DNA from: Winslowiella arboricola
GTDB taxonomy: Bacteria > Pseudomonadota > Gammaproteobacteria > Enterobacterales > Enterobacteriaceae
DNA length: 64,000 bases
Assembly (NCBI RefSeq): GCF_025527015.1
Contig: NZ_JAODIM010000043.1
Location: 930,001 to 994,000 of the forward strand
Direction of reading: 5' to 3'
This document shows, in pieces, positions 9,809 to 20,256 of this stretch (position 1 is its first letter; each line of letters begins with the position of its first letter). The notes below the pieces were generated by a model. That model worked only from the letters and a program-made list of their open reading frames with translations, did not search any database and was not told the origin of the DNA. The position numbers and the translations under genes are program-made.

Positions 9809-9832
9809 TGTTTAGCTGCTTTAACCTATACT
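9809..9832 (+). promoter_or_regulatory. Possible PhoP box and -10 upstream of phoP
   Basis: TGTTTA (9809-9814) and CTTTAA (9819-9824) resemble a degenerate direct repeat of the PhoP half-site GTTTA, but the spacing is 10 rather than 11. TATACT (9827-9832) is a good -10 just downstream. Autoregulation of phoPQ is known in relatives; the site here is weak. Confidence 0.4.
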
Positions 9833-9870
9833 CGGCATATATTATTAGTGTTTTCATAAAGGAAAGGCTT

Positions 9871-10539
9871 ATGCGCGTGTTGGTTGTGGAAGACAATGCC
9901 CTGCTGCGTCATCATCTGGCGGTACAGTTGCGGGATATGGGACATCAGGTTGATGCCGCTGAAGATGCCAAAGAAGCAGATTATTTTCTCAATGAACATA
10001 CCCCGGATATCACACTGGTTGATTTGGGTCTGCCCGATGAAGATGGCATGACGCTGATCCGCCGCTGGCGTACCCAGGAAGTGAAGCAACCGATCCTGGT
10101 GCTGACCGCCCGTGATGGCTGGCAGGCCAAAGTGGCCGCGCTGGAAGCTGGCGCCGATGACTATGTCACCAAACCTTTTCATATTGAAGAAGTGGTTGCA
10201 CGCATGCAGGCGCTGATGCGGCGTAACAGCGGGCTCGCCTCGCAAATTATTACTCTGCCTCCCTTCCAGGTCGATCTCTCACGTCGTGAACTGACCATCA
10301 ATGAGCAACAAATTAAGCTGACCGCCTTTGAATACACCATTATTGAAACGCTTATCCGTAATAACGGCAAAGTGGTCAGTAAAGATTCGCTGATGCTGCA
10401 ACTCTATCCGGATGCCGAACTGCGTGAAAGTCACACCATTGACGTGTTAATGGGCCGTTTGCGTAAGAAAATCCTCGCGGAACACCCGCAAGATGTGATC
10501 ACCACTGTGCGCGGTCAGGGCTACCGCTTCGACCTCTGA
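9871..10539 (+). CDS. phoP: Response regulator PhoP
   Basis: OmpR/PhoB-type transcription factor for low Mg2+, acid and cationic peptide response. 222 residues, one fewer than E. coli because it ends RFDL. The receiver domain (1-120) has the phospho-acceptor Asp51 in [12 protein letters not shown], the acidic pair near the N-terminus (VVEDN) and Lys in [12 protein letters not shown]. The C-terminal winged helix holds [19 protein letters not shown] and [13 protein letters not shown] 9871 is chosen: AAGGAAAGG lies just upstream and the family starts MRVLVVEDN. It is transcribed with phoQ, 3 nt downstream. Confidence 0.98.
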   Translation: MRVLVVEDNALLRHHLAVQLRDMGHQVDAAEDAKEADYFLNEHTPDITLVDLGLPDEDGMTLIRRWRTQEVKQPILVLTARDGWQAKVAALEAGADDYVTKPFHIEEVVARMQALMRRNSGLASQIITLPPFQVDLSRRELTINEQQIKLTAFEYTIIETLIRNNGKVVSKDSLMLQLYPDAELRESHTIDVLMGRLRKKILAEHPQDVITTVRGQGYRFDL

Positions 10540-10542
10540 GCA

Positions 10543-12003
10543 ATGTCACTGCTGCGACGCTTTATTCCCTACTCGCTACGCGCCCGATTTCTGCTGGCAA
10601 CCGCCGCAGTTGTGCTGGTTCTCTCACTCTCCTATGGCATGGTCGCGGTCGTCGGCTATGTGGTCAGTTTTGATAAAAATACCTATCGGGTGATGCGCGG
10701 TGAGAGCAATCTGTTCTTTACCCTCGCGCAGTGGCAGGATGGCAAATTATCCATCGCCCAGCCGGAGCGCATGACGCTAAACTTTCCGACGCTGGTGTTT
10801 ATCTATGACGAACGCGGCCGCCTGCTGTGGCAACAGCGCGATGTGCCGGAAATCAGCAACAAGATCAAGCCAGAGTGGCTGCGTAAACCTGACTTCTACG
10901 AAATCGATACCAATAGCAGCACCAGCCGCGAAGCACTGGGCAATAACAAAGATGCGCAGAGCAAACTGCATGCCTACGATGATGACGGCAGCAGCTCTTT
11001 TACCCACTCGGTCGCCGTGAATCGCTACGATGCCACCACTAACCTGCCCGCGCTGACCATTGTAGTCGTCGACTCGATTCCGCAAGAGCTGCAACAGTCG
11101 GATATGGTCTGGGTGTGGTTTAACTATGTGCTGCTGGTGAATCTGCTGCTGGTGATCCCCTTGCTGTGGCTGGCGGCGCACTGGAGTTTGCGGCCGATTG
11201 GCGAACTGGCCAGCCAGGTACGCGAACTGGAAACCGGCATCCGCGAAACGCTTGATCCCTATCCGCCGCAGGAGCTGCGCAGTCTGGTGCGCAATCTCAA
11301 CTTGCTGCTGGATAACGAGCGCCAGCGCTATACCCGCTACCGCACCACCCTTTCCGATCTGGCCCACAGCCTGAAAACGCCACTGTCGGTGTTGCAAAGC
11401 ACCCTGCGCTCGCTGCGCGGCAGTAAAACATATTCGATTGAGCAGGCCGAACCGCTGATGCTGGAGCAGATCAGCCGTATCTCGCAACAGATTGGTTACT
11501 ATCTGCATCGCGCCAGTATGCAGGCGGACCACAATCCGCTGAAGCGCGAACTGCATTCAGTATCGGCGCTGCTCGACAGCCTCTGTTCGGCACTCAATAA
11601 AGTCTATCAGCGCAAAGGGGTCTCCCTGTCGCTGGATCTGTCGCCGGAAATCACCTTTGTCGGCGATCCAACTGACTTTATGGAAGTGATGGGCAATATC
11701 CTCGATAACGCCTGTAAATATTGCCTGGAATTTGTAGAGATCTCCGCCCGCCAGACCGATAACGCGCTCTATCTTATTGTTGAGGATGACGGGCCGGGCA
11801 TCCCGGAGAGCAAACGCGATCTGATTTTTGTCCGCGGTCAGCGTGCCGATACCATGCGTCCCGGACAGGGCTTAGGTTTAGCGGTGGCGCGCGATATTCT
11901 GGAACAATATGATGGCGATATCCTCACCGGCACCAGTGAGCTGGGTGGCGCACGCATGGAGGTGGTGTTCCAGCGTCAGGAAGTGGTACACAGCGGCGAA
12001 TAG
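10543..12003 (+). CDS. phoQ: Sensor histidine kinase PhoQ
   Basis: Inner-membrane sensor kinase partner of PhoP. 486 residues, as in E. coli. There is one membrane helix at about 17-40 and another at about 195-215, enclosing a periplasmic PAS-like sensor, then HAMP, dimerisation and ATPase domains. The phospho-accepting histidine is in [16 protein letters not shown] (about residue 275). The N-box [10 protein letters not shown] and the G-boxes DDGPGIPE and [12 protein letters not shown] are intact. The sensor acidic patch, EDDDDAE in E. coli PhoQ, reads [18 protein letters not shown] here, so it has fewer acidic residues. It starts at ATG 10543, 3 nt after phoP. Confidence 0.97.
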   Translation: MSLLRRFIPYSLRARFLLATAAVVLVLSLSYGMVAVVGYVVSFDKNTYRVMRGESNLFFTLAQWQDGKLSIAQPERMTLNFPTLVFIYDERGRLLWQQRDVPEISNKIKPEWLRKPDFYEIDTNSSTSREALGNNKDAQSKLHAYDDDGSSSFTHSVAVNRYDATTNLPALTIVVVDSIPQELQQSDMVWVWFNYVLLVNLLLVIPLLWLAAHWSLRPIGELASQVRELETGIRETLDPYPPQELRSLVRNLNLLLDNERQRYTRYRTTLSDLAHSLKTPLSVLQSTLRSLRGSKTYSIEQAEPLMLEQISRISQQIGYYLHRASMQADHNPLKRELHSVSALLDSLCSALNKVYQRKGVSLSLDLSPEITFVGDPTDFMEVMGNILDNACKYCLEFVEISARQTDNALYLIVEDDGPGIPESKRDLIFVRGQRADTMRPGQGLGLAVARDILEQYDGDILTGTSELGGARMEVVFQRQEVVHSGE

Positions 12004-12076
12004 CGAAAGCTGCACTGCAACTTAACAAGCGAAGGTATATACTTCCAGCAAATTACCGCCTGAACTGGAACGTTAT

Positions 12077-13201
12077 ATGGATTATCAGCTTGATCTTAAC
12101 TGGCCCGATTTTATTCAACGCTACTGGCAGAAACGCCCGGTAGTACTTAAGCGCGGCTTTAAAAATTTCGTCGACCCTATCTCTCCCGATGAGCTGGCCG
12201 GTCTGGCGATGGAAAATGAAGTCGACAGCCGCTTAGTCAGCCACCAAGATGGCAAATGGCAAGTCAGCCATGGCCCGTTTGAGAGCTATGACCATTTAGG
12301 CGAGAGTAACTGGTCGCTGCTGGTGCAGGCGGTGGATCACTGGCACGAACCCTCTGCCGCGCTGATGCGCCCTTTCCGTTTTCTGCCTGACTGGCGCACC
12401 GATGATCTGATGATCTCCTTCTCGGTGCCGGGCGGCGGCGTTGGTCCGCATTTCGATCAGTATGATGTATTTATTGTACAGGGCACCGGCCGCCGTCGCT
12501 GGCGTGTCGGCGAGAAACTGCCGCTGAAACAGCACTGTCCGCATCCTGATCTGCTGCAGGTTGAGCCGTTTGACGCCATTATCGATGAAGAGCTGGAACC
12601 GGGCGATATTCTCTATATTCCGCCTGGTTTCCCGCATGAAGGCTATTCACTGGAAAACGCCATCAACTATTCCGTCGGCTTCCGCGCACCAAGCGGACGT
12701 GAACTGATCAGCGGCTTCGCGGATTATGTGCTGGCGCGTGAACTGGGCAGTCACCGCTTCAGCGATCCGGATGTTGCCGCGCGCGATCGCCCGGCTGATA
12801 TCCTGCCGCAGGAGATCGACGGTATCCGCCAGATGATGCTGGATGTGATTAACCAGCCAGAACACTTTAACCAGTGGTTTGGCGAATTTATTTCGCAATC
12901 GCGTCACGAACTGGATGTGGCGCCGCCGGAACCGCCATACCAGCCGGATGAAATTTACGACGCATTGCAGCAAGGCGATACCCTGACGCGTCTCGGTGGT
13001 CTGCGCGTACTGTGCATCGGCAGTGCGGTATTTATCAATGGCGAACAGCTGGAGAGCGCGCACACCGCAGCGCTGGCGGCGCTGGCCAATCAGCTGACGC
13101 TGGGTCTGGATGCGTTTGGCGACGCGCTGGACGATCCGTCATTCCTCGCCCAGCTGGCAGCGCTGGTAAACAGCGGCTACTGGTATTTCGGCGACGAATA
13201 A
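12077..13201 (+). CDS. roxA: Ribosomal oxygenase RoxA (50S L16 arginine 3-hydroxylase)
   Basis: JmjC/cupin 2-oxoglutarate and iron(II) dependent oxygenase that hydroxylates an arginine of ribosomal protein L16 (formerly YcfD). 374 residues, against 373 in E. coli. The iron ligands are H-x-D in GGVGPHFDQYDVF and the distal His in YIPPGFPHEGYSLENAINYS. The C-terminal dimerisation and winged-helix parts are complete (LNSGYWYF-like end). It lies 73 nt after phoQ and ends at a shared terminator with convergent pepT. Confidence 0.96.
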   Translation: MDYQLDLNWPDFIQRYWQKRPVVLKRGFKNFVDPISPDELAGLAMENEVDSRLVSHQDGKWQVSHGPFESYDHLGESNWSLLVQAVDHWHEPSAALMRPFRFLPDWRTDDLMISFSVPGGGVGPHFDQYDVFIVQGTGRRRWRVGEKLPLKQHCPHPDLLQVEPFDAIIDEELEPGDILYIPPGFPHEGYSLENAINYSVGFRAPSGRELISGFADYVLARELGSHRFSDPDVAARDRPADILPQEIDGIRQMMLDVINQPEHFNQWFGEFISQSRHELDVAPPEPPYQPDEIYDALQQGDTLTRLGGLRVLCIGSAVFINGEQLESAHTAALAALANQLTLGLDAFGDALDDPSFLAQLAALVNSGYWYFGDE

Positions 13202-13206
13202 ACCTC

Positions 13207-13230
13207 CAGGGCGGCGCTAATGCCGCCCTG
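13207..13230. terminator. Bidirectional terminator between roxA and pepT
   Basis: Perfect 9-bp stem CAGGGCGGC / GCCGCCCTG with loop GCTAAT between two convergent genes. It is followed by ACTTATTTT on the plus strand. Confidence 0.7.
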
Positions 13231-13232
13231 AC

Positions 13233-14459
13233 TTATTTTCGCACCGCCGCCAGCTCAGCAATGCGCATAATCACCGCCACGCTCTTCTCCATATTATCCA
13301 GTGAAGCAAACTCGTGTTTGCCATGATAGTTGTAGCCGCCGGTAAAGATATTCGGGCAAGGCAGCCCTTTAAACGACAGGCTGGCGCCGTCCGTGCCGCC
13401 ACGAATCGGTTTCACTTCCGGCTCAATATCACAATCACGCATCGCCTGTAACGCCAGCTCGATAATGTGCGGATGAGCTTCCACCTTCGCGCGCATATTG
13501 TAATAGCTGTCTTCCAGCGTCACTTCAATGGCGCAATTCGCCGTTAATCCGCGGCTCAGACGCTTACCAATATCCTGCAGCGTTTTTTTGCGTGCGGCAA
13601 AATTATCCGCATCGAAATCGCGCACAATATAGTGCAGTTCGGCGCGCTCGACATTGCCCTTAATCTGATGCAGATGATAGAAACCTTCATAACCCGCGGT
13701 ATGTTCCGGCGTCTCCTGCGCCGGGACTTCGCCATGAAAACGCAGCGCCAGCTCCAGCGCATTGACCATCACGCCTTTGGCTGAACCCGGGTGAACATTG
13801 TTGCCGGTAATCCTGATGGTTGCCGAAGCGGCATTAAAATTCTCAAATTCAAACTCGCCGACGCCACCGCCATCGATGGTGTAAGCCCAGTCCGCGCCAA
13901 AGGCCGCCACATCAAAGTGGGCGGTGCCCTTGCCAATCTCTTCATCCGGGGTAAACGCCACACAGATCTTGCCATGCGGGATATCGCCCTGCATCAGCCG
14001 CGCCATTGCGGTCATAATCTCGGCGACACCAGCTTTATCATCGGCGCCAAGCAACGTTTTGCCGTCAGTGGTGATCAGCGTATGACCAGTCAGCTGGTGC
14101 AGCACCGGAAACATCACTGGCGACAGGATCTCTTCACCGCTGCCCAGGGCGATATCGCCGCCACGGTAGTTCTCCACAATCTGCGGATTGACATTTTTCG
14201 CGGTAAAATCGGGCGAAGTATCCATATGCGCAATAAAACCGATCGCTGGTGTCGGCCACGCCACGTTGGATGGCATACTGGCCATCACGCAGCCAAATTC
14301 ACTCAGCGTGACATCCTGAAAACCCAGTTGCCGCAACTCGTTCTGTAGCACTTCCGCCAGCCGCCACTGGCCGTCAGTACTGGGAACCTGGCGGGCATGA
14401 CTTTTTGATTGCGTATCGTAAGAAACGTAGTGTAAAAAGCGATCGAGTAATCTGTCCAT
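13233..14459 (-). CDS. pepT: Peptidase T (tripeptidase)
   Basis: Cytoplasmic M20B zinc aminotripeptidase that removes the N-terminal residue from tripeptides. 408 residues from ATG 14459 ([20 protein letters not shown]), the same as E. coli. The metal and catalytic motifs are visible: [43 protein letters not shown] and the terminal [11 protein letters not shown]. The longer frame from 14486 adds nine residues without family match, so the internal ATG is preferred. Confidence 0.97.
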   Translation of the reverse strand: MDRLLDRFLHYVSYDTQSKSHARQVPSTDGQWRLAEVLQNELRQLGFQDVTLSEFGCVMASMPSNVAWPTPAIGFIAHMDTSPDFTAKNVNPQIVENYRGGDIALGSGEEILSPVMFPVLHQLTGHTLITTDGKTLLGADDKAGVAEIMTAMARLMQGDIPHGKICVAFTPDEEIGKGTAHFDVAAFGADWAYTIDGGGVGEFEFENFNAASATIRITGNNVHPGSAKGVMVNALELALRFHGEVPAQETPEHTAGYEGFYHLHQIKGNVERAELHYIVRDFDADNFAARKKTLQDIGKRLSRGLTANCAIEVTLEDSYYNMRAKVEAHPHIIELALQAMRDCDIEPEVKPIRGGTDGASLSFKGLPCPNIFTGGYNYHGKHEFASLDNMEKSVAVIMRIAELAAVRK

Positions 14460-14599
14460 CTGTCGTCCCTCTGAGTGCCTGCCCATTATTATGGTGAGCC
14501 TTGCCAGTGAAAGTATTGCGTAAAGTCATAAGCGACTAACGTTAATATGGATTTATTAGCGTAATTGTAGTGGCCATTGCTGCCGTGGAAGAGACCAGC

Positions 14600-15316
14600 A
14601 TGAAGAAAAAAGAGTTTGTCACCCAGGATCTGCTGAGCAAGATTTATCAGCAAAGCTCGCCACCGCTGAATAAACTGCCGCCGGAAAGGCAGCTGGCCGA
14701 GGAGTATGGTGTTTCGCGTTTTACCATTCGCCAGGCGCTGGAGAAGCTGGTCAGTATCGGCGTGATAAATGTGGTGCAGGGTTCCGGCATTTATATCAGC
14801 GAGCGCGCGCGCAGTAATCCGCTGGTGTATAACTCAATCACCGAAAAACGTTTCGACCAGATCGCCTTTCGGCTGATCAGTCTGCATAAAAAGTTGCCGG
14901 ATAAAGAGGAGCGTCAGGTATTTGGCCTCGGTGAGCACGAGTATATCTGGCAATTCTGCCGCGTGCGCTATGTCGATAATCAGCGGGTGCAGATCGAAAC
15001 CTCAAAGCTGCCATTTAGCGATTTCCCCGATCTTAACCAGCAGATTATCGAAAGCTCGATTCAGCAATATGTGCTGGGGCGCGGTTTGCAGATCTCTCAT
15101 CTGCTGACCAGCTACCAGGCGATCAGCATCGACAAACAGCAAGCGGCGCTGCTGGCCTGCAAGCGGGGCCAGCCAGCGATGCAGATCAACAGCCGCGGTA
15201 TTCTGGCGGGCGGACGGGTATTTGAGATCAGCGAGGTGATTGATATTAACTACTCCTGCACCTACGTGATCCCGTTTAACCAGGACAATCTGAGTTTTCG
15301 TCAGACGCACCCTTAA
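14600..15316 (+). CDS. GntR/HutC-family transcriptional regulator (UTRA domain)
   Basis: A regulator of about 238 residues. The N-terminal winged helix-turn-helix (about 20-75) has the classical GntR pattern [41 protein letters not shown]. The C-terminal part (about 95-235) has the layout of a UTRA ligand-binding domain. ATG 14600 is preferred to GTG 14570 because GGAAGAG lies upstream. It converges on the dehydratase gene, overlapping its stop by 4 bp, and lies next to a PTS permease. By position it probably controls those genes, with a phosphosugar or sugar acid as effector. The effector cannot be named. Confidence 0.85.
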   Translation: MKKKEFVTQDLLSKIYQQSSPPLNKLPPERQLAEEYGVSRFTIRQALEKLVSIGVINVVQGSGIYISERARSNPLVYNSITEKRFDQIAFRLISLHKKLPDKEERQVFGLGEHEYIWQFCRVRYVDNQRVQIETSKLPFSDFPDLNQQIIESSIQQYVLGRGLQISHLLTSYQAISIDKQQAALLACKRGQPAMQINSRGILAGGRVFEISEVIDINYSCTYVIPFNQDNLSFRQTHP

Positions 15317-16512
15317 GGAGTATGCATCGCGCCATTGGGTAAACGGCTCTGCGTCCATTCATGCGGACGATACTCCAGCGGGAAGCTGCGCGCCGCTTCC
15401 TCATCAAAGCCGACGCCGATACCGGGCCGTTCGAGCGGATAGATATAGCCCTGCTCTGCCTGCGGCGCATTGGCAAATACGCTGCGGGTATTGGCGCCAT
15501 AGGGATTAAACTCCTGGATCGCCGCATTATGCAGATGAATATTCAGATGCGTATTCACTGCACAACCGACAGGCGACATATCCGGCGGCCCGTGCCACGC
15601 CAGACGTACGCCAAATGCCTGACAAAGTACCGCCAGCTTCAGCGCCGGTGTAATCCCGCCCAGCTGCGACACATGGCAGCGGATAAAATCGATGCGACGA
15701 TTAACAATCAGATCGTGCCACTCCGCCGGGTTGTTAAACAGTTCGCCCATTGCCAGCGGCACCGCCGAGTGCTGACGCACCTGCTCCAGCCAGCCGCTCT
15801 GCTGCGGCGAGACAATATCTTCAATAAAGTAAGGCTGGTACTGTTCCACCGCTTTAGCGAACTGCACCGCCTGCTGCGGAAACAGCCGCTCATGCACATC
15901 GTGCAGAATATGAAAACGGTGCTGATATTTCTCACGCAGCGCCTTAAACATCGCCAGCGTATTCGCCATATACTCATCCTGATCGTAATAGGCGCCGGGT
16001 GTTGGCTGGCGAGTGCTGTGCATGCCCTGCGGCGTACCGCCATAGAACCCCAGCTGGCAGCGAATATGGCGATGACCATCGGCGAGTAGCGCATCGATCT
16101 GCGGATAAAGCCCGGCCAGCGTCTCACTGGCGGCATGGCTGTAAACCGCTATCGCATCTTTGGATTTTCCGCCCAGCAGCTGATAAAGCGGCATCTGCGC
16201 CAGCTGACCTTTGATATCCCATAACGCCATATCAATCCCGGATACCGCATTGTTGATCACCGGGCCGTTACGCCAGTAGGCATTGACCATCATCATCTGC
16301 CACAGATCTTCAATATGGTTGGCGTCACGGCCAGTCAACAGCGGTTTCAGATACTCATCCACCATGGTTTTTACCGCCAGCGGACGCTGCTGGAAAGTGG
16401 CGCAACCGTAGCCTGTGATATTTTTACTGGTGGTGACGCGCACCACAATCAGGTTATGGCGATCCGGTTTGGTGATAAAGCACTCAATATTTTCTATCAG
16501 CGTTGGCAACAT
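15313..16512 (-). CDS. RspA-like sugar-acid dehydratase, enolase superfamily
   Basis: Mandelate racemase/enolase superfamily member of about 399 residues, in the RspA/D-mannonate dehydratase-like group. Features seen are the capping-domain start [35 protein letters not shown], the barrel entry [32 protein letters not shown], metal-site candidates in [19 protein letters not shown] and LAMGELFNN, and the late barrel histidine in [13 protein letters not shown]. Many relatives have low activity on mannonate or gluconate, so the substrate is open. The start ATG 16512 has GGGGA about 8 nt upstream. The frame stays open for 64 more codons upstream, but that part has no family match and is AT-richer. 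It is divergent from the PTS gene, with the GntR gene convergent on the other side. Confidence 0.85.
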   Translation of the reverse strand: MLPTLIENIECFITKPDRHNLIVVRVTTSKNITGYGCATFQQRPLAVKTMVDEYLKPLLTGRDANHIEDLWQMMMVNAYWRNGPVINNAVSGIDMALWDIKGQLAQMPLYQLLGGKSKDAIAVYSHAASETLAGLYPQIDALLADGHRHIRCQLGFYGGTPQGMHSTRQPTPGAYYDQDEYMANTLAMFKALREKYQHRFHILHDVHERLFPQQAVQFAKAVEQYQPYFIEDIVSPQQSGWLEQVRQHSAVPLAMGELFNNPAEWHDLIVNRRIDFIRCHVSQLGGITPALKLAVLCQAFGVRLAWHGPPDMSPVGCAVNTHLNIHLHNAAIQEFNPYGANTRSVFANAPQAEQGYIYPLERPGIGVGFDEEAARSFPLEYRPHEWTQSRLPNGAMHTP

Positions 16513-16818
16513 CGTAATCATCCCCGCGCCGGGCAGAGAATACCCGGTTACCGCATTAAATTTATCGCAATCGTTATTTACTATCGCCTTATTTCCGCCA
16601 GCAGGTAAACCTTTTTTTAGCGAATTTATTTTGGTTCGAAAAGCCGGATTATTACCAGAAAAAACCAGACCAATTTCACCCTCCGCGCTATTAACCGCCT
16701 GCATTGGTGCAAACTGTGACTGATATCAACTTTTATTGGTTTGTTTTGCTATGGGCGATTCTCTACTATCGTTCCGCGACACTCAGACAACAATAAGCAC
16801 AGGGTCAGGAGCAGTTTT
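16513..16818. promoter_or_regulatory. Divergent promoter region of the dehydratase and PTS genes
   Basis: A 306-bp region that should hold the regulator's operators. A good rightward promoter is TTGTTT (16741-16746), 17 nt, TACTAT (16764-16769), reading into the PTS gene. A palindromic TGATATCA lies just upstream near 16720-16730. No operator can be proven. An open frame upstream of the dehydratase crosses this region but looks non-coding. Confidence 0.5.
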
Positions 16819-18183
16819 ATGGGGAATACAGCGGCGGTAAATCGTATTATTCAGCTGGTTGGCGGTACAGATAATATTAATAAAGTCTGGCACTGCATGA
16901 CGCGTCTGCGTTTTGATTTAATCGATGACAGCAAAATTAACCAGCAGGAAATAAAACAGCTGCCGGGTGTATTAGGGGCGCAGATTCAGAGCGATCAGTT
17001 TCAGATTATTATTGGTCCGCAGGTCAACAGCTGGTATCAGCAGCTCTCCGGTGTGCTGACGCCCGGCGACCGTGCGACAGCAGACAGCACGACAAAACAG
17101 AAAAAAGGGCTGATTTCGCTGTTTATGGACACGGTTTCCGGCGTCTTTGGTCCGATAGTCCCGGCCATTGCCGGTGCCGGGATGATCAAAGGTCTGCTGG
17201 CCGGGCTGGTGGCGCTACAGGTGGTTTCGGCGAAAAGCGATACGGTGGTGGTTATCGATCTGATCGCCAGTGGCGTATTCTGGTTTCTGCCGTTCTTTCT
17301 CGCGATCTCCGCAGCGAAGATGTTTAAAACGAACGAATATCTTGCCGCCGCCGTCGCTGCCTGCCTGATGTATCCGTCGTTGCTTGAAGCGGCCAAAGCG
17401 CTGGCAAACCACGCGCCCAACGCCGTCAGCGCGTTTTACTTTCTCGATATGATTCCGGTATCGGTGTTCAATTATGCCTCGAGTGTGATACCGGTCATCT
17501 TTTCCGTGCTGGCACTCAGCTATATCTACCGCTGGGTGGATGCCATCATGCCCGAGGTATTAAAAACCGTCTTTACCCCCACCCTGACACTGTTTATTAC
17601 TGCGCTGGTGGCGCTGGTGATTATCGGCCCGGCCGGTATCTGGCTGGGTAAACTGCTGGCATGGTTTATTGAAGGTCTGTTTGGCGTCTCAGCCAGTTTT
17701 GCCGGATTGGTGGTCGGTGCAATTCGTCCGATTGCTATCCTTACCGGCATGCACCATGCCATGACGCCGGTTGCGCTGCAGAATTTTACCGATCGCGGCT
17801 ACGATATGCTGATGCCGATGATGTTTATGGCCAATATGGCGATTGCCGGCTCGACGTTTGCCATCTGGCTGCACAGCAAAACGCGTCAGGAAAAGTCGGT
17901 GGTGCTTTCTGCGGCGATTTCTGCGCTGCTGGGCATTACCGAACCGGCGCTGTTTGGCGTGCTGACGCGCTATAAAAAGGCGTTTATCGCCGCCACGGTT
18001 GCCAGCTCACTGGCCTCGGCGTTTATTGCTTTCTTTGGCGTGCGTTTATACGGTTATATTTTATCCAGTATTTTCAGCCTGCCAGCCTATATCGGCCCGT
18101 ACTTTATGTTTGCCCTTCTGGGCGTAGCACTGTCACTGGGATTATCTTTTGCCCTGACACTGTTACTGGTCGGCAGAAAATAA
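16819..18183 (+). CDS. PTS permease EIIBC, glucose/beta-glucoside superfamily
   Basis: A sugar phosphotransferase permease of about 454 residues. The N-terminal EIIB domain (about 1-85) has the phosphorylatable cysteine in [13 protein letters not shown] (about residue 26). A linker (about 86-100) leads into an EIIC domain with about ten membrane segments and the family motifs [14 protein letters not shown] and [18 protein letters not shown]. There is no EIIA domain, so it probably takes phosphate from the EIIA-Glc protein (Crr), as sucrose, trehalose or N-acetylmuramate permeases do. ATG 16819 has AGGAG 9 nt upstream and fits the family start. The neighbouring dehydratase suggests a sugar acid or sugar derivative; the substrate is unknown. 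Confidence 0.85.
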   Translation: MGNTAAVNRIIQLVGGTDNINKVWHCMTRLRFDLIDDSKINQQEIKQLPGVLGAQIQSDQFQIIIGPQVNSWYQQLSGVLTPGDRATADSTTKQKKGLISLFMDTVSGVFGPIVPAIAGAGMIKGLLAGLVALQVVSAKSDTVVVIDLIASGVFWFLPFFLAISAAKMFKTNEYLAAAVAACLMYPSLLEAAKALANHAPNAVSAFYFLDMIPVSVFNYASSVIPVIFSVLALSYIYRWVDAIMPEVLKTVFTPTLTLFITALVALVIIGPAGIWLGKLLAWFIEGLFGVSASFAGLVVGAIRPIAILTGMHHAMTPVALQNFTDRGYDMLMPMMFMANMAIAGSTFAIWLHSKTRQEKSVVLSAAISALLGITEPALFGVLTRYKKAFIAATVASSLASAFIAFFGVRLYGYILSSIFSLPAYIGPYFMFALLGVALSLGLSFALTLLLVGRK

Positions 18184-18216
18184 CGCCAGCGGTCAATAAA
18201 TCAGGCCATATTGACC

Positions 18217-18252
18217 CAGCCCGCTGGCTTTACTCAGGCGGGCTGCGACTTT
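18217..18252 (+). terminator. Terminator after the PTS gene
   Basis: Stem CAGCCCGC (18217-18224) / GCGGGCTG (18238-18245), 13-nt loop, then CGACTTTTTC. Confidence 0.75.
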
Positions 18253-18296
18253 TTCAGGTATCATCGCTCCCCCAAATTTTAAACCTGGCAGCGAAG

Positions 18297-19412
18297 ATGA
18301 TGAAAACCCACGCGCGCAAGCCACTGGTCACGCTTTCCGCGATTGGTAAAGCGTTTGACGGCAAAGAAATTATCGCCGACTTTAACCTCACCATTAATCA
18401 TGGCGAGTTTATTACGCTGCTTGGCCCGTCCGGCTGCGGCAAAACCACCATTTTGCGCCTGATTGCCGGGCTGGAAAGCGCCGATCGCGGCGATATCGTG
18501 CTGGACAACGAAACCATCACCGATACCCCGGCGGAACATCGCCATATCAATACCGTCTTTCAGAGCTATGCACTGTTTCCGCATATGACGGTATTTGAAA
18601 ATGTCGCCTTTGGCCTGCGGATGCAGAAAACCCCGGCGGCGGAAATTACCAGCCGGGTCAATGAAGCGCTGGCGATGGTGCAGCTGGATGAATTTTCTCA
18701 GCGCCGCCCGCACCAGCTCTCTGGCGGACAACAGCAGCGCGTGGCTATCGCCCGTGCGGTAGTTAACCGGCCGAAAGTATTGCTGCTTGATGAGTCACTG
18801 TCGGCGCTGGACTATAAGCTGCGTAAGCAGATGCAGAACGAACTGAAAGCTCTGCAGCGCAAACTGGGCATCACCTTTATCTTTGTTACCCACGATCAGG
18901 AAGAGGCGCTGACCATGTCAGACCGCATCGTGGTGATGCGTGACGGACGTATTGAGCAGGACGGCACGCCGCGTGAAATCTATGAAGAGCCGCGCAACCT
19001 GTTTGTCGCCCGTTTTATTGGTGAAATTAATGTTTTCGACGCCGAGGCGATTGCCGATCTCGGTAACCAGCGCGTGCGTGCGCGCGTCGAAGGGCGGGAA
19101 TGCGATATCCAGGTGCCTTTCGCGGTGCAACCCGGCGAGCGGCTGCATGTGTTGCTGCGCCCGGAAGATCTGCGGGTGGAAGAGATCAACGATGACAATA
19201 CCATTGATGGCCTGATTGGCTATGTGCGCGAGCGCAACTACAAAGGTATGACGCTGGAATCGACCGTCGAGCTGGAAAACGGCAAGCTGGTCACCGTCAG
19301 TGAATTCTTTAACGAAGATGATCCTGATTTCGACCACTCGCTGAATCAGAAGATGGCGGTGAACTGGGTTGAAAGCTGGGAAGTGGTGCTGAAAGATGAA
19401 AACGACGCGTAA
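18297..19412 (+). CDS. potA: Spermidine/putrescine ABC transporter ATP-binding protein PotA
   Basis: ATPase of the polyamine importer PotABCD. 371 residues (E. coli 378). Walker A is GPSGCGKTT, the Q-loop lies in [20 protein letters not shown], the signature is LSGGQQQR, Walker B is [11 protein letters not shown] and the switch histidine is in [12 protein letters not shown]-terminal TOBE-type regulatory domain (about 240-371) follows. It starts at ATG 18297; a second ATG follows immediately. It overlaps potB by 17 nt, indicating translational coupling. Confidence 0.97.
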   Translation: MMKTHARKPLVTLSAIGKAFDGKEIIADFNLTINHGEFITLLGPSGCGKTTILRLIAGLESADRGDIVLDNETITDTPAEHRHINTVFQSYALFPHMTVFENVAFGLRMQKTPAAEITSRVNEALAMVQLDEFSQRRPHQLSGGQQQRVAIARAVVNRPKVLLLDESLSALDYKLRKQMQNELKALQRKLGITFIFVTHDQEEALTMSDRIVVMRDGRIEQDGTPREIYEEPRNLFVARFIGEINVFDAEAIADLGNQRVRARVEGRECDIQVPFAVQPGERLHVLLRPEDLRVEEINDDNTIDGLIGYVRERNYKGMTLESTVELENGKLVTVSEFFNEDDPDFDHSLNQKMAVNWVESWEVVLKDENDA

Positions 19413-20256
19413 TCGCTTACAGAAAGGGGTGATTCTGACCGTTGTCAGCTGGCTGGTGCTGTTTGTCTTTCTGCCCAACCTGATGATTTTCGCCACCAGC
19501 TTTCTTACCCGTGATGACAGCAGTTTCGTTAAGCTGGTATTCACCCTCGACAACTATAGCCGCCTTGCCGACCCGCTGTATGCTTCGGTGCTGCTGCACT
19601 CGCTGAATATGGCGCTGATCGCCACCCTCTGCTGTCTGCTGCTCGGCTATCCCTTCGCCTGGTGTCTGACCCGCCTGCCTGCGCGTCTGCGTCCGCTGAT
19701 GCTGTTTCTGCTGATTGTGCCGTTCTGGACCAACTCGCTGATCCGCATTTACGGCCTGAAAATTTTTCTCAGCACCCGCGGCTGGCTGAACGATTTTCTG
19801 TTGTGGCTCGGGGTGATCGATAAACCTTTCAGTATTATGTACAGCTCTGAAGCGGTGGTGCTGGGACTGGTCTATATTCTGCTACCGTTTATGGTAATGC
19901 CGCTCTACTCCAGCCTGGAAAAGCTGGATAAGCCGTGTCTGGAAGCAGCGCGCGATCTTGGCGCCAGCAAGCTGCAAACCTTTATCCGCATTATTCTGCC
20001 GCTAACCATGCCAGGAATTGTCGCCGGTTGTCTGCTGGTGCTGCTGCCGGCAATGGGGCTGTTTTTTGTCTCCGATCTGATGGGCGGCGCGAAAAATCTG
20101 CTGATCGGCAATGTGATTAAAAGTCAGTTTCTTAATATCCGCGACTGGCCGTTCGGCGCCGCCACCAGCGTGGTGCTGACACTGATTATGGGACTGATGT
20201 TGCTGATTTACTGGCGTGCTGCACGTCTGCTGAATAATAAGGTGGTGCCGGAATGA
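19396..20256 (+). CDS. potB: Spermidine/putrescine ABC transporter permease PotB
   Basis: Inner-membrane permease subunit, 286 residues, with six predicted membrane segments. The EAA loop that contacts PotA reads [30 protein letters not shown]. It overlaps potA by 17 nt and potC by 4 nt (ATGA), so it is in the pot operon. Confidence 0.97.
   Translation: MKTTRNRLQKGVILTVVSWLVLFVFLPNLMIFATSFLTRDDSSFVKLVFTLDNYSRLADPLYASVLLHSLNMALIATLCCLLLGYPFAWCLTRLPARLRPLMLFLLIVPFWTNSLIRIYGLKIFLSTRGWLNDFLLWLGVIDKPFSIMYSSEAVVLGLVYILLPFMVMPLYSSLEKLDKPCLEAARDLGASKLQTFIRIILPLTMPGIVAGCLLVLLPAMGLFFVSDLMGGAKNLLIGNVIKSQFLNIRDWPFGAATSVVLTLIMGLMLLIYWRAARLLNNKVVPE

Noticed and set aside
10777..11556. Minus-strand open frame of 259 codons
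   Set aside because: Antisense to phoQ, rich in Gln/Arg/His as expected from the reverse of a GC-rich gene, with no recognisable product.
15361..16089. Plus-strand open frame of 242 codons
   Set aside because: It is antisense to the RspA-like dehydratase gene, has no ribosome binding site and its composition is a shadow of the real frame.
16513..16704. 64-codon N-terminal extension of the dehydratase
   Set aside because: No family similarity, AT-richer, and a better start with ribosome binding site is at 16512.
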